Positions 18,175 through 26,737 of a stretch of DNA of 64,000 bases are shown here, piece by piece. Under the pieces are notes generated by a model, which did not search any database, had not been told where the DNA came from, and saw nothing but the letters and a program-made list of their open reading frames with translations. Where the stretch lies: contig NZ_WTVG02000039.1 in assembly GCF_012910705.2 (NCBI RefSeq), positions 558,001 to 622,000 of the forward strand. Direction: 5' to 3'. The DNA comes from Aromatoleum anaerobium (GTDB lineage Bacteria > Pseudomonadota > Gammaproteobacteria > Burkholderiales > Rhodocyclaceae). A program made the translations under genes and the position numbers. How positions within the stretch are numbered: position 1 is the first letter of the stretch; every line of letters begins with the position of its first letter.

Positions 18175-19608
18175 ATGAATGATTCAGCCAGCAACTTTAC
18201 GCGCCTGTCGGAACTGCTGGACCGGCAGAAAGCCGCCTTCACCGCTGCGGGAGCAGTCAGTGCCGACGAGCGCCGGCGTCGCATCCAGACCGTGATCGAC
18301 CTGCTGGTGAAGTTCCACGATCCGCTCGCCGCAGCGATGGACGAGGACTTTGGCGGACGACCGAAAGGCTTCTCGCTGATGAACGACGTGCTCGGCTCGC
18401 TGGCCTCGCTGAAGCACGCACGCGACCACCTCGAAAAGTGGATGCAGGCGGAAACTCGCCACCCCTTCGCGCCCTACGACCAGCTCGGCGCGCAAGCGTG
18501 GGTCATGTATCAGCCGAAGGGTTCGGTCGGCATCATCGGCACCTGGAACGCACCCCTATTCACGCTGCTGAGTCCGCTGGCCTACGTGCTCGCAGCCGGC
18601 AACCGGGCGATCCTGAAACCGTCCGAGATCACGCCACGCACCGCCGCCGTCGTCGCCGAAGCCTTTGCCGGGATGTTCGATCCCACCGAAGTCGGCGTCG
18701 TCACCGGCGGCCCGGACATCGGGGAGGCCTTCAGCGCGCAGCCCTTCGATCACCTCGTATTCACCGGCAGCACCGCGGTCGGCAAAATGGTGATGCGCAA
18801 TGCCGCCGAGAACCTGGTGCCGGTGACGCTCGAACTGGGCGGCAAGTCACCGACGATCATCGCCCGCAGCGCCGATTTCGCCAGCGCCGCGTTCCGCATC
18901 GCCGCCGCCAAGGCCGCGAACGGCGGGCAGCTATGTGTGAACCCGGACGTGATCTACGTGCCGCGCGAGCGCAGCGAGGAATTCATCGGCAGCCTGAAAA
19001 TCGCCTTCGCCGGACTCTTTCCGACGGTCGCCGACAACCCTGACGTCGTCGCGGTTGTGAATGCCCGCCATCTCGCACGCGTCGAAGCCTACGTAGACGA
19101 AGCGGCGGCGGCCGGCACGCGCGTCGAAGCCTCCCCTGCCGCTTCAACGGCCGACCCGGATAACCGTCGCCGCCCGCTGCGCATCGTCATCGATCCGCCG
19201 CGCGACACGCACATCATGCACGAGGAAATCTTCGGCCCGGCGGTCGTAGTGCTGCCCTACGACAGCATCGACGGCGTCATCGCCGACATCAACAGTCGCC
19301 CGCGGCCGCTCGCACTCTACTACTTTGGCGAGGACGCCACCGAGCAGCAACAGGTGCTGGAACACACGCTGTCGGGCGGCGTCACGATCAACGAGGCCAT
19401 GTATCACGCCGCGATGCAGGACGCGCCCTTCGGCGGGGTCGGCGCATCCGGCATGGGCCACTATCACGGCCGCGAAGGTTTCATCGAATTCAGCCACGTG
19501 CGCACCGTATTCAAGGCGCCGGCCCACGACCCGCGCCGCGAATGGGGCCTGCTGCCGCCGTACCCGGAACACTTCCTTGCCGCGATGCAGTCGCAGGTCA
19601 CGCCCTGA
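18175..19608 (+). CDS. Aldehyde dehydrogenase (coniferyl-aldehyde-dehydrogenase / class 3-like)
   Basis: The 477-residue NAD(P)-dependent aldehyde dehydrogenase has its catalytic glutamate in LELGGKSP (about residue 220) and its nucleophilic cysteine in GGQLCVNPD (about residue 254). The N-terminal PKGSVGIIGTWNAPL block is typical of the CalB/class 3 group, which lacks the long N-terminus of class 1/2 enzymes. It would oxidise a hydrophobic aldehyde to the acid, ready for CoA activation. The LuxR-type regulator follows after 43 bp on the same strand. Confidence 0.92.
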   Translation: MNDSASNFTRLSELLDRQKAAFTAAGAVSADERRRRIQTVIDLLVKFHDPLAAAMDEDFGGRPKGFSLMNDVLGSLASLKHARDHLEKWMQAETRHPFAPYDQLGAQAWVMYQPKGSVGIIGTWNAPLFTLLSPLAYVLAAGNRAILKPSEITPRTAAVVAEAFAGMFDPTEVGVVTGGPDIGEAFSAQPFDHLVFTGSTAVGKMVMRNAAENLVPVTLELGGKSPTIIARSADFASAAFRIAAAKAANGGQLCVNPDVIYVPRERSEEFIGSLKIAFAGLFPTVADNPDVVAVVNARHLARVEAYVDEAAAAGTRVEASPAASTADPDNRRRPLRIVIDPPRDTHIMHEEIFGPAVVVLPYDSIDGVIADINSRPRPLALYYFGEDATEQQQVLEHTLSGGVTINEAMYHAAMQDAPFGGVGASGMGHYHGREGFIEFSHVRTVFKAPAHDPRREWGLLPPYPEHFLAAMQSQVTP

Positions 19609-19651
19609 GCGCACGCATCGAATCGAACGGAAATTCGCGAGGAGAAGCACA

Positions 19652-20815
19652 GTGACACCGGAGATTGACCTTAGCGGCATGTTCGAATCATCCGGGCTCA
19701 GCGTCCCCGAGTTCGACTCCCTGATCAGGCTGATCTACGAAGGCATCGAGGAGCCGGTCCCGTGGACGCGCCTGCTCGAATCGCTGCTGCGACGCCTGGG
19801 TGCGAACTACGTATCGCTGATCCTGCGCCCACCCGACCCGGACCTGCCATGGCGCGTGGTCTTTGCCGGCGAAGCCCAACCGGCGATCGCCGCGAGCTAC
19901 GAAACCTTCTTCTACGCGATGGACCCCTTCGTCAACTTGCCCGCCGACCGCATGACGATGGTCGACGAGATGATCAACGAGGCGGACTGGCTGAAAAGCG
20001 CGATCTACCAGGAATTTCTCAAACCGCTGAACATCCGCTACTACATGGGCGCCGACCTTGGCGGCAGCGAGGACCCGATCTGCCGCCTGCGCGTCAGCCG
20101 CCCGCTTGGCTCGACACCGTTCGGCGAGCGCGAGCGCACGATCTGTTCGCTGCTGCTCGCGCACCTCAAATGCGCAGTAGGTCTGCGCTCGCGCCAGGAC
20201 GTCGTCGAAGCCGAGCGCAGCGTCTATGCCGGCACGCTGGAACGGCTGTCGATCGGCGCGGTGATCCTCGACAAGAAAGGCCGGGTGCTGAAAACCAACC
20301 ACGCCGCCGATGAGATTCTGGCCGACAAGAATGGCGTCAGCCTCGTCCACGGCACGCTGCAGGCCTCGTACGGCAGCGAAAACCGCGAACTGCACCGGCT
20401 CATCAACCAGGCGATCGCCGGACACCGCAACAGCGGACCCGGCGTCGTATCCGCGATGTCGATCACCCGCTCGTCCGGACACGGCAACCTCGGCATCCTC
20501 GTCCGTACCGCCCCGCTCGCTGAGTGGTCGGAATCCGCAACGCGGCCCGCTGCAGTCGTCGTCATCCGCGATTCCGAATCGAGGGTGCAAGCCTCGCAGT
20601 CGCTGATGAAGCGCCTCTACGGCCTGACCCCGGCCGAATCGACGCTGACGCTGAAACTGCTCGACGGCCTGACCGTCGACGAAGCCGCCGAAGAGCTGTC
20701 GATCAGCCGCAACACCGCACGCTGTCAATTGCGCGCGATCTTCGCCAAAACCGGCGTGACGCGCCAGACCGAATTGTTGCGGATGCTGCTGAGCGGGGTG
20801 ATTCCGCTGGGGTGA
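19652..20815 (+). CDS. LuxR-family transcriptional regulator with PAS-like domain
   Basis: The 387-residue regulator starts at GTG 19652, with GAGGAG about 8 bases upstream. An N-terminal sensor region is followed by a PAS-like segment (AVILDKKGRVLKTNHAAD, about residues 207-225). The C-terminal LuxR helix-turn-helix is LTPAESTLTLKLLDGLTVDE then ISRNTARCQLRAIFAKTG. There is no receiver domain or AHL-binding signature. TeiR, the testosterone-responsive activator of Comamonas testosteroni, has a similar length and layout, but equivalence is not shown. It is a candidate regulator of the surrounding pathway. Confidence 0.88.
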   Translation: MTPEIDLSGMFESSGLSVPEFDSLIRLIYEGIEEPVPWTRLLESLLRRLGANYVSLILRPPDPDLPWRVVFAGEAQPAIAASYETFFYAMDPFVNLPADRMTMVDEMINEADWLKSAIYQEFLKPLNIRYYMGADLGGSEDPICRLRVSRPLGSTPFGERERTICSLLLAHLKCAVGLRSRQDVVEAERSVYAGTLERLSIGAVILDKKGRVLKTNHAADEILADKNGVSLVHGTLQASYGSENRELHRLINQAIAGHRNSGPGVVSAMSITRSSGHGNLGILVRTAPLAEWSESATRPAAVVVIRDSESRVQASQSLMKRLYGLTPAESTLTLKLLDGLTVDEAAEELSISRNTARCQLRAIFAKTGVTRQTELLRMLLSGVIPLG

Positions 20816-20867
20816 AACGGGATGCTGGCTTCCCGGCTCCGTGCGGATCAGTAATGAAATCCTTACG

Positions 20868-20906
20868 GCTGCCCGAGGGCATTTCCTGCTAACGCCATCG
20901 GGCAGC
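20868..20906. terminator. Hairpin between convergent genes, probable bidirectional terminator
   Basis: GCTGCCCGA at 20868-20876 pairs perfectly with TCGGGCAGC at 20898-20906 across a 21-base loop. It lies in the 107-bp gap between the convergent LuxR-type gene and etfB. There is no long T-run, so terminator function is an inference. Confidence 0.5.
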
Positions 20907-20922
20907 AGCCAGCTTGGGCACG

Positions 20923-21711
20923 TCAGGCTGCCCGTATCCTCTCGATCAACTGACGCGCAACGTCGGCCGGGGCACCGCTGAAAAATTCGCAGTTGCCCTG
21001 CACTTGGGGTACGAACTGCTTCAGCAGCACGACGACGGGTTGGAGGCCCTGTGCGGTGAGGCCGAGCGATGCGGCGGTGAGTTCGACCGGCGCCATCTTG
21101 CGCGCCGCCATCTTGGCTTTCGCGGTCGGGAAGCGCGGAGTGCCGAGTTCGTTGCTGACGGTGACGACTGCAGGCAGGCTGCCCTGCACCACTTCGTCGC
21201 CATCCGCGGTGGCGCGTACCACCTTCACGCTGTGGCCTTCGACTTCAACCGCGCGGGCGAGCGTGACAGCAGCGAGGCCGAGTTTTTCCGCGAGCAGCAG
21301 CGGCACGACGCCCTGATCGTCGTCAGAGGCTTGACGGCCACACAGGATGAGGTCAGCACCGCCGATGCTCTTCACGTACGCGCCGAGGATGTTGGCGACA
21401 ACCTGCCCGTCGATCGCGGCGCTGCCGGGGTCGATGGCGACGATTTCGTCGGCGCCGAGGGCGGCGCAGTGCTTGAGCAGGGTTTTCTGATCGGAGCCGA
21501 TCGAGACGGCGGTGATCGTGCAGTTGACACCCTGGTCACGGATGCGCATCGCAGCTTCCATCGCCTGTTCGTCGTAGCCGTTGATCAGGCGCGGGATCGC
21601 CGCGACGTCCGGCGTGCGGCCGTCGGCAGCGATCTTGAGGTTGCCGGCGAGCGCGTAATTATTGACCGCAGCCGGATCGAGTACTTCCTTCACACACACC
21701 ACAATACGCAT
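20923..21711 (-). CDS. etfB: Electron transfer flavoprotein beta subunit
   Basis: The 262-residue EtfB homologue begins MRIVVCVKEVLDP and carries the AMP-binding region ILCGRQASDDDQGVVP with the expected EtfB blocks. With EtfA it accepts electrons from acyl-CoA dehydrogenases and passes them to the quinone pool. Two acyl-CoA dehydrogenases are encoded at 31472-33826. No etfA gene is present in the window, which is unusual because etfB and etfA are normally adjacent. The last gene of its leftward operon, it follows a small unknown protein and a nitronate-monooxygenase-like gene. Confidence 0.92.
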   Translation of the reverse strand: MRIVVCVKEVLDPAAVNNYALAGNLKIAADGRTPDVAAIPRLINGYDEQAMEAAMRIRDQGVNCTITAVSIGSDQKTLLKHCAALGADEIVAIDPGSAAIDGQVVANILGAYVKSIGGADLILCGRQASDDDQGVVPLLLAEKLGLAAVTLARAVEVEGHSVKVVRATADGDEVVQGSLPAVVTVSNELGTPRFPTAKAKMAARKMAPVELTAASLGLTAQGLQPVVVLLKQFVPQVQGNCEFFSGAPADVARQLIERIRAA

Positions 21712-21737
21712 GGCGAATCACTCCAGGAGAGGAAATT

Positions 21738-22055
21738 TCAGGAATCGGCAGGTTTACCCGGGCCGATCAGTGTCAGGCTGTCGGCGTCGCACCACACCGC
21801 TTCATGCAGAAAGCCTTCCGGCTTGCGGATAAGATCGGCCATCAGGTACCAGCGCCACGGCCAGGGGCCGAAGTCGCGATAGGCGCCGGTGAGCGTGCCG
21901 GTGAATTCCTGCCGGCCGGCGAACTTGGTGCCGGCGACGTGGCTGCCGCCGTCGCACTCGGCGAGCCGGCGGCGCATGGCAGGATCGAAACCGGCACGGA
22001 AGCCGGGGTCGACCGGTGCCGGTTCACTCGGCTGCAAAGCGGTCGAAGACATCAA
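21738..22055 (-). CDS. Small conserved-looking protein of unknown function
   Basis: I do not recognise this 105-residue protein. It has no membrane helix or metal motif. The centre is rich in aromatic residues (YRDFGPWPWRWYLMADL), which suggests a compact globular fold. It overlaps the end of the nitronate-monooxygenase-like gene by 32 bp and precedes etfB by 26 bp, so it is translated from the same message. The strong overlap and sensible codon use support a real gene. It may bind the flavoenzyme upstream or EtfB, but that is only a guess from position. Confidence 0.6.
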   Translation of the reverse strand: MMSSTALQPSEPAPVDPGFRAGFDPAMRRRLAECDGGSHVAGTKFAGRQEFTGTLTGAYRDFGPWPWRWYLMADLIRKPEGFLHEAVWCDADSLTLIGPGKPADS

Positions 22056-23121
22056 GGGCCTCCTCGACGATGTCGGACAGGATCTGGCGGGCGGGCTTCA
22101 TTTCGGTAACGTAGTGGATGCCCTGCCCGGCAGCTTCGGTCATCAAGTCCTTGCGCTGGTAATCCAGCGAGCCCTGGATGTAGTTAGAAGACAGGATCAT
22201 CTGCAGCGGCGGCTTCAGCACCTCGGGCGCCTGCTCACCGAGCCATTCGTTGTGCCACGGGCAACGGGTGGTTCGCATGGTGTAACCGGAGATGCAGTTC
22301 GAATAGACCGTGTCGTCGGTCTCGGCTTCGATCAGGCGCTCCTTGAGGGGCAGGTTGACGTCGGACTCGCGCGACGCAAGCCACAGCGAGCCGGTCCACA
22401 CACCGTCGGCCCCAAGCGCCAGCGCGGCGGCGAGATGACGTCCTGTGGTCACGCCGCCAGCGGCGATCACCGGCACACCCGTGCCGCGCGCCGCGTCGAC
22501 GACCTGCGGCACGATCGAGAAGGTGCCGATGTTGCCGGTGTGACCGGCTGCATCGTAGCCTTGGGCAATGATCACGTCGGTGCCGGCGTCGAGTTGTTTC
22601 TTGGCCTGGCGCGGTTTGCCGACAAGACCCCATACCTGCATGCCGAGTTCGTGCGCGCGCTTGAGCAGGAAGGCAGGCGAGCCGAGGCCGGATGCGAACA
22701 CCGGCACGCGTTCATCGAAGATGACTTCGAGTTGGGCCATTGCGCGCTTCTGGTCGAGCCCGCCCCAGTGGTGGATGTCCGGCGCAATCTTGGGATCGGG
22801 CACGTCGTACTTGCGCTTGATCATCTGCTCGAACTCGCGCTGCTCCGGCGGAATCATCGCGAGCAGTTCGTCGACGGTCTTTTCCGCTGGCACCGACGAG
22901 GGCAGTACCAGATCGATGCCGAAGGGCTTGCCGTCAACACGCTCGCGAATCCATTTGATATCGGCGGCGATCTGGTCGGGCGTGTGCAGCGCCTCGCCCA
23001 TGACCGCAAAGCCGCCGGCGTTGATGACGGCGACGGCGACGTCTTTGCAATGGGTGAAGGCGACGACCGGATATTCGATGCCGAGCTTTTCACATAATTG
23101 GGTGTGCAATGGACTGCTCAT
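22024..23121 (-). CDS. Nitronate monooxygenase / 2-nitropropane dioxygenase family flavoprotein (IpdC-like?)
   Basis: The 365-residue FMN-dependent TIM-barrel protein carries the family blocks VIIAQGYDAAGHTG, PVIAAGGVTTGRHLAAALALGADGVWTGS and SNCISGYTMRTTR. The start at 23121 has AAGGAG about 5 bases upstream. Relatives include true nitronate monooxygenases, the enoyl-ACP reductase FabK and IpdC of the actinobacterial steroid C/D-ring pathway. Given CoA-dependent neighbours and EtfB in the same operon, an acyl-CoA oxidoreductase role like IpdC is more likely than nitronate oxidation, but this is inference. Confidence 0.85.
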   Translation of the reverse strand: MSSPLHTQLCEKLGIEYPVVAFTHCKDVAVAVINAGGFAVMGEALHTPDQIAADIKWIRERVDGKPFGIDLVLPSSVPAEKTVDELLAMIPPEQREFEQMIKRKYDVPDPKIAPDIHHWGGLDQKRAMAQLEVIFDERVPVFASGLGSPAFLLKRAHELGMQVWGLVGKPRQAKKQLDAGTDVIIAQGYDAAGHTGNIGTFSIVPQVVDAARGTGVPVIAAGGVTTGRHLAAALALGADGVWTGSLWLASRESDVNLPLKERLIEAETDDTVYSNCISGYTMRTTRCPWHNEWLGEQAPEVLKPPLQMILSSNYIQGSLDYQRKDLMTEAAGQGIHYVTEMKPARQILSDIVEEALDVFDRFAAE

Positions 23122-23279
23122 CGTGGCTCCTTGAGGAATCGGCACTGCGCGACCAATGAAAGCGCAGGTTTCGATTCTGATTTTATTGACCGGCGTTTAT
23201 TCCGCCAGGCTGGATTGGTATCGAAAACGGCCGGCCCGGTATCAGTAACTGACAAGTCGTGGAGGGAGTGAGGGCCGCA

Positions 23280-24512
23280 TCAGCCGAAGGCCCCTTCCTG
23301 CCGCAGCGCTTCGACAAGTGCCGGGTCGTAATGCAGGATGTCGCGCAGCACCTCCGCATGATGCTCGCCGACGGTCGGGGCCTTCGACGGCGCAATCGCT
23401 TCCTCGCCGACGAAACGCACCGGAAAGCCGAGCATGTCAGCACCGTGTTTTTCATGCGGCAGCACGTTGAAGCGCGCCTGGAACTGCGGATCATCGACGA
23501 TGTTCTGCGCGGTATTGACCGGCGCGATCGGTGTATTGGCCTCGACGCCGAACGCGAGCCATTCCTTCGTCGTGCGCGTCCTGAAAATGTCGCGCAAGAT
23601 CGCGTGCAATTCGCGATTGCCGCGGGCGTGGTCGGCGTATTTCGAGCCAGGCCACTTGTCGAACAGGTCCATGCGCCCGACCCCGAAGCAGAAGTTCTTC
23701 CAGAAAGCCTGTTCGGACGCCATGAAAAGCACATGTCCGTCGGCGGATTCGTACAGCTGGTAGCGCACGCCTTCCTTCATTCCGGCGGTGGCGACCGGGC
23801 GACGGACGTGGTTGTCGGACTTGTTCCCGGTCACGACGTCTTCCGGCCGTGCGTAGGCCATGTAGCTTTCGCTGCGGTACCAGTCGAAGGCCGCCGCGGC
23901 GTCGCTCTGCGCAAGGTCCATGAAGCAGCCCTCGCCGGTTTCGCGCGCGCGGATCACGCCGGCGAGCACCGCGAGGCCGCCGAACAGCGGCGCGGCGTTG
24001 ATGCCGATGCCGACGTGCTCGGGGATATAGCTGAAACCCTCCTCGTCGCAGGCTGGCTTCACCGCGCCGGACCAGGTGTCGTAGGCGATGCCGTGCGAAG
24101 GCATGTCCTTGTACGGCCCGGTCATGCCGTAGCCGGACACGGTGCAGAACACAATCTTCGGATTGATCTTGCGCAAGTCTTCGTAGCCAAGGCCGTACTT
24201 CGCCAGCGCGCCGGGTTTCGATGCCTCGATGACAACGTCGGCGTCGCGCACGAGGTCGCGGTAGATACGCCGCGCAGCCTCGGTTTTGAGGTCGAGTGCG
24301 ATGCTCTTCTTGCCGCGGTTCAGGTGGTAATGCATCAGCGAGACGCCCTCGATGATCGGCCAGGTCATCTCGCGGATGTAATCCCCCGCCGGCGTTTCGA
24401 CCTTGATGACTTCCGCGCCGAGATCGGCGAGCGCGGTGGTGATGGCGGCCGGTCCGAGAATCGAGCTCTCGACGACGCGCAGGCTGGCAAGCGGCGGAAC
24501 GGTTTTATTCAT
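23280..24512 (-). CDS. CaiB/BaiF CoA-transferase family III (third copy)
   Basis: The 410-residue family III CoA-transferase has the expected N-terminal LGPAAITTALADLGAEVIKVE block and a catalytic aspartate in GEGCFMDLAQ. It differs clearly from the two copies at 4430-6855. The ribosome site before ATG 24512 is weak. It is separated by 158 bp from the downstream nitronate-monooxygenase-like gene, so cotranscription is uncertain. It faces a divergent acyl-CoA synthetase operon, giving two alternative routes for CoA activation at one locus. Confidence 0.9.
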   Translation of the reverse strand: MNKTVPPLASLRVVESSILGPAAITTALADLGAEVIKVETPAGDYIREMTWPIIEGVSLMHYHLNRGKKSIALDLKTEAARRIYRDLVRDADVVIEASKPGALAKYGLGYEDLRKINPKIVFCTVSGYGMTGPYKDMPSHGIAYDTWSGAVKPACDEEGFSYIPEHVGIGINAAPLFGGLAVLAGVIRARETGEGCFMDLAQSDAAAAFDWYRSESYMAYARPEDVVTGNKSDNHVRRPVATAGMKEGVRYQLYESADGHVLFMASEQAFWKNFCFGVGRMDLFDKWPGSKYADHARGNRELHAILRDIFRTRTTKEWLAFGVEANTPIAPVNTAQNIVDDPQFQARFNVLPHEKHGADMLGFPVRFVGEEAIAPSKAPTVGEHHAEVLRDILHYDPALVEALRQEGAFG

Positions 24513-24864
24513 GATGGGCGGTCACCAATGGGTCCGGATCGGATATCCGGCACGGTTTCGACGGACGCCGAATTGCGCTCGGATACGTTGATCCGCAGAG
24601 CTGAATCGGCCTTCGTGAGCACGATAGGCGAGATGCTCCGGGCCGGGTTTCGCACTTGCGTTTCTGATCGGGCCATTGCGGGCGCAATTCAGGCCAGCCG
24701 ATTGTTTAGCCAATTTCGATCGACCAGAATCGGACAACATTCAACGCGCTGCGGCGGTTTTCATTGGCAAGCCGGAATCGCGCCGCGGCGAGAATCCGAT
24801 TACGGCAATTCCTGCGAGATTAACCAGGGGAATTGGCGCACGGGTAAAACCCAAAGGAGCATCG
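24513..24864. other. Divergent intergenic region, no gene seen
   Basis: This 352-bp gap separates the divergent CoA-transferase and small-protein/acyl-CoA-synthetase operons. It must hold both promoters. I found no convincing coding frame, no copy of the 19-bp motif and no long inverted repeat. Confidence 0.6.
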
Positions 24865-25173
24865 ATGAAAACCCTGAAAGCCGGAACGCGCCTCAAAAGC
24901 GCCATCTGCGATACCGAAGTCATGGTGATCCGAACTCGCCCTGCCGAAATGCTGTTGTGCTGCGGCGGCATTGAAATGATTGCGATGGATGGCGGGAAAT
25001 CGGCCGGCCAGCCTGACCCTGCGTTCGCGCAGGGAACGCTGGTCGGCAAACGCTACGTCGATGAGCAGGACACGACCGAGCTGCTGTGCACCAAGGGCGG
25101 CAAAGGCAGCCTGTCGCTCGACGGCCAGGTGCTGGCGGTGAAGCAGGCCAAGGCCCTGCCCTCTTCGGACTGA
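24865..25173 (+). CDS. Small protein of unknown function upstream of acyl-CoA synthetase
   Basis: The 102-residue protein starts at ATG 24865 with AAAGGAG 5 bases upstream. I do not recognise a named family with confidence. Residues 12-45 (KSAICDTEVMVIRTRPAEM then LLCCGG) look like a small beta-rich domain with a Cys-Cys pair near position 32, and a third cysteine (ELLCTKGGKG) lies near residue 75. It is 4 bp from the acyl-CoA synthetase gene, so the two are surely cotranscribed and may work together. The cysteines could bind metal, which is speculative. Confidence 0.7.
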   Translation: MKTLKAGTRLKSAICDTEVMVIRTRPAEMLLCCGGIEMIAMDGGKSAGQPDPAFAQGTLVGKRYVDEQDTTELLCTKGGKGSLSLDGQVLAVKQAKALPSSD

Positions 25174-25177
25174 CACC

Positions 25178-26692
25178 ATGAATATCGTCATGGCCCTGGA
25201 GATGGCGGCTGAATGCCATCCGGACCGCATCGCGGTAACTTCCGGCACGCAGCGCCTGAGCTATGCGGAATTGCTGCACGCAGCGCGCACGGCCGGCAAC
25301 CTGATTCGCGACAGCGGGTGTCGCTACGTCGGTCTGCTGGACATCAACAGCTGTGCTGCCCCGGTCGCGATCTTCGCTGCCGCGTATGCCGGTGTGCCCT
25401 ACGTGCCGATGAATTACCGGCTGACGAAACCGGAACTCGAAGAACTGCTCGCGCGCATCGCGCCGGCCTTCCTGATCACCGACCCGTGCTACGTCGAGCC
25501 GCTGTCGCTTCCAGTCGGCATCCGCGTGGCGGCGCGCGAGGATTTCCTTGCGCAGGTGCGCAGCGGCGACGCCCAGATGACGGAGGCGCCGGGCACGCCG
25601 TCGGCTGTCGCGGTGCAGCTATTTACCAGCGGCACGACTGGCGCGCCGAAGGCTGCGGTGCTGCGGCACGAGAACCTGATGAGCTACATCCTCGGCACCG
25701 TCGACTTCGCCGGCGCGGAGGAGTCGGACGCCACGCTGGTGTCGGTACCGCCGTACCATATCGCCGGCATTTCGGCCGTGCTCAGCTCAACCTACGCCTG
25801 CCGGCGCATGGTGCAGCTGCCGAACTTCGACGGCGCGGCGTGGCTGAAGCTGTGCCGCGACGAGTCCGTGAGCAACGCCTTTGTCGTGCCGACCATGTTG
25901 TCGCGCGTCATCGAACACCTCGCCGAATCGGGCGAATCCGGTGCATTGCCAGTGCTGAAGGCAATCGCCTATGGAGGCGGCAAGATGCCGCCGCAGGTGA
26001 TCGAGAAGACGATGAAGATCTGGCCCGGCGTCGATTTTACCAATGCCTACGGGCTCACTGAGACCAGCTCGACAATCTGCCTGCTCGACCCGGATGACCA
26101 TCGCACGGCCTTCGACAGCACCGATCCGGACATCCGCAAGCGACTCAACTCCGTTGGCAAGCCGCTCGGCACCGTCGAGATCGAAATCCGCGGCACCGAT
26201 GGCAAGCCAGTGGCGGCAAACGAGGTCGGCGACGTGTATGTGCGCGGCGGGCAGGTATCCGGCGAATATCTCGGCGTCGGCAGCCTGCTCGATGCCGAGG
26301 GCTGGTTCCCGACGCGCGACCGCGGCTATCTGGACCGCTTCGGCTTCCTGTACCTCGACGGCCGCGCCGATGACGTGATCGTGCGCGGCGGAGAGAACAT
26401 CTCGCCGGGCGAGATCGAGGACGTGTTGCGCGAGCATCCGGCGGTGTCCGACGTCGCGGTGGTCGCAGTCGCCGACGAGCAATGGGGCGAATCGGTCGCG
26501 GCAGTCGTCGTGCTGCGCGATCAGGCGCGCGCCTCGGTGTCCGAACTGCAGGACTGGGTGAAGCAGCGGCTGCGCTCGTCGCGCGTGCCGACGTCGATCC
26601 ATTTTCGCGCGGAACTGCCCTACAACGAGATGGGCAAGGTGCTGCGGCGCGTGCTGAAGGACGATTTCCGCAGCGCGGTGCGTGCATCATGA
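25178..26692 (+). CDS. Acyl-CoA synthetase (AMP-forming, class I adenylate-forming enzyme)
   Basis: This 504-residue enzyme converts a carboxylic acid, ATP and CoA to acyl-CoA via an acyl-adenylate. The P-loop-like motif LFTSGTTGAPKA (about residue 150), the AYGLTETSS motif and the hinge region YLDGRADDVIVRGGENISPGE are intact. The C-terminal catalytic lysine is present in NEMGKVLRR. It likely supplies the CoA thioester that feeds the pathway. Specificity cannot be read from sequence; the length fits medium-chain or cyclic acid ligases. An unusual CaiB-like gene follows after 45 bp. Confidence 0.93.
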   Translation: MNIVMALEMAAECHPDRIAVTSGTQRLSYAELLHAARTAGNLIRDSGCRYVGLLDINSCAAPVAIFAAAYAGVPYVPMNYRLTKPELEELLARIAPAFLITDPCYVEPLSLPVGIRVAAREDFLAQVRSGDAQMTEAPGTPSAVAVQLFTSGTTGAPKAAVLRHENLMSYILGTVDFAGAEESDATLVSVPPYHIAGISAVLSSTYACRRMVQLPNFDGAAWLKLCRDESVSNAFVVPTMLSRVIEHLAESGESGALPVLKAIAYGGGKMPPQVIEKTMKIWPGVDFTNAYGLTETSSTICLLDPDDHRTAFDSTDPDIRKRLNSVGKPLGTVEIEIRGTDGKPVAANEVGDVYVRGGQVSGEYLGVGSLLDAEGWFPTRDRGYLDRFGFLYLDGRADDVIVRGGENISPGEIEDVLREHPAVSDVAVVAVADEQWGESVAAVVVLRDQARASVSELQDWVKQRLRSSRVPTSIHFRAELPYNEMGKVLRRVLKDDFRSAVRAS

Positions 26693-26737
26693 ACGCCGCC
26701 CCGGACCGCTGTTGCGCAGCGGTGCCGGCCGCGCGGC

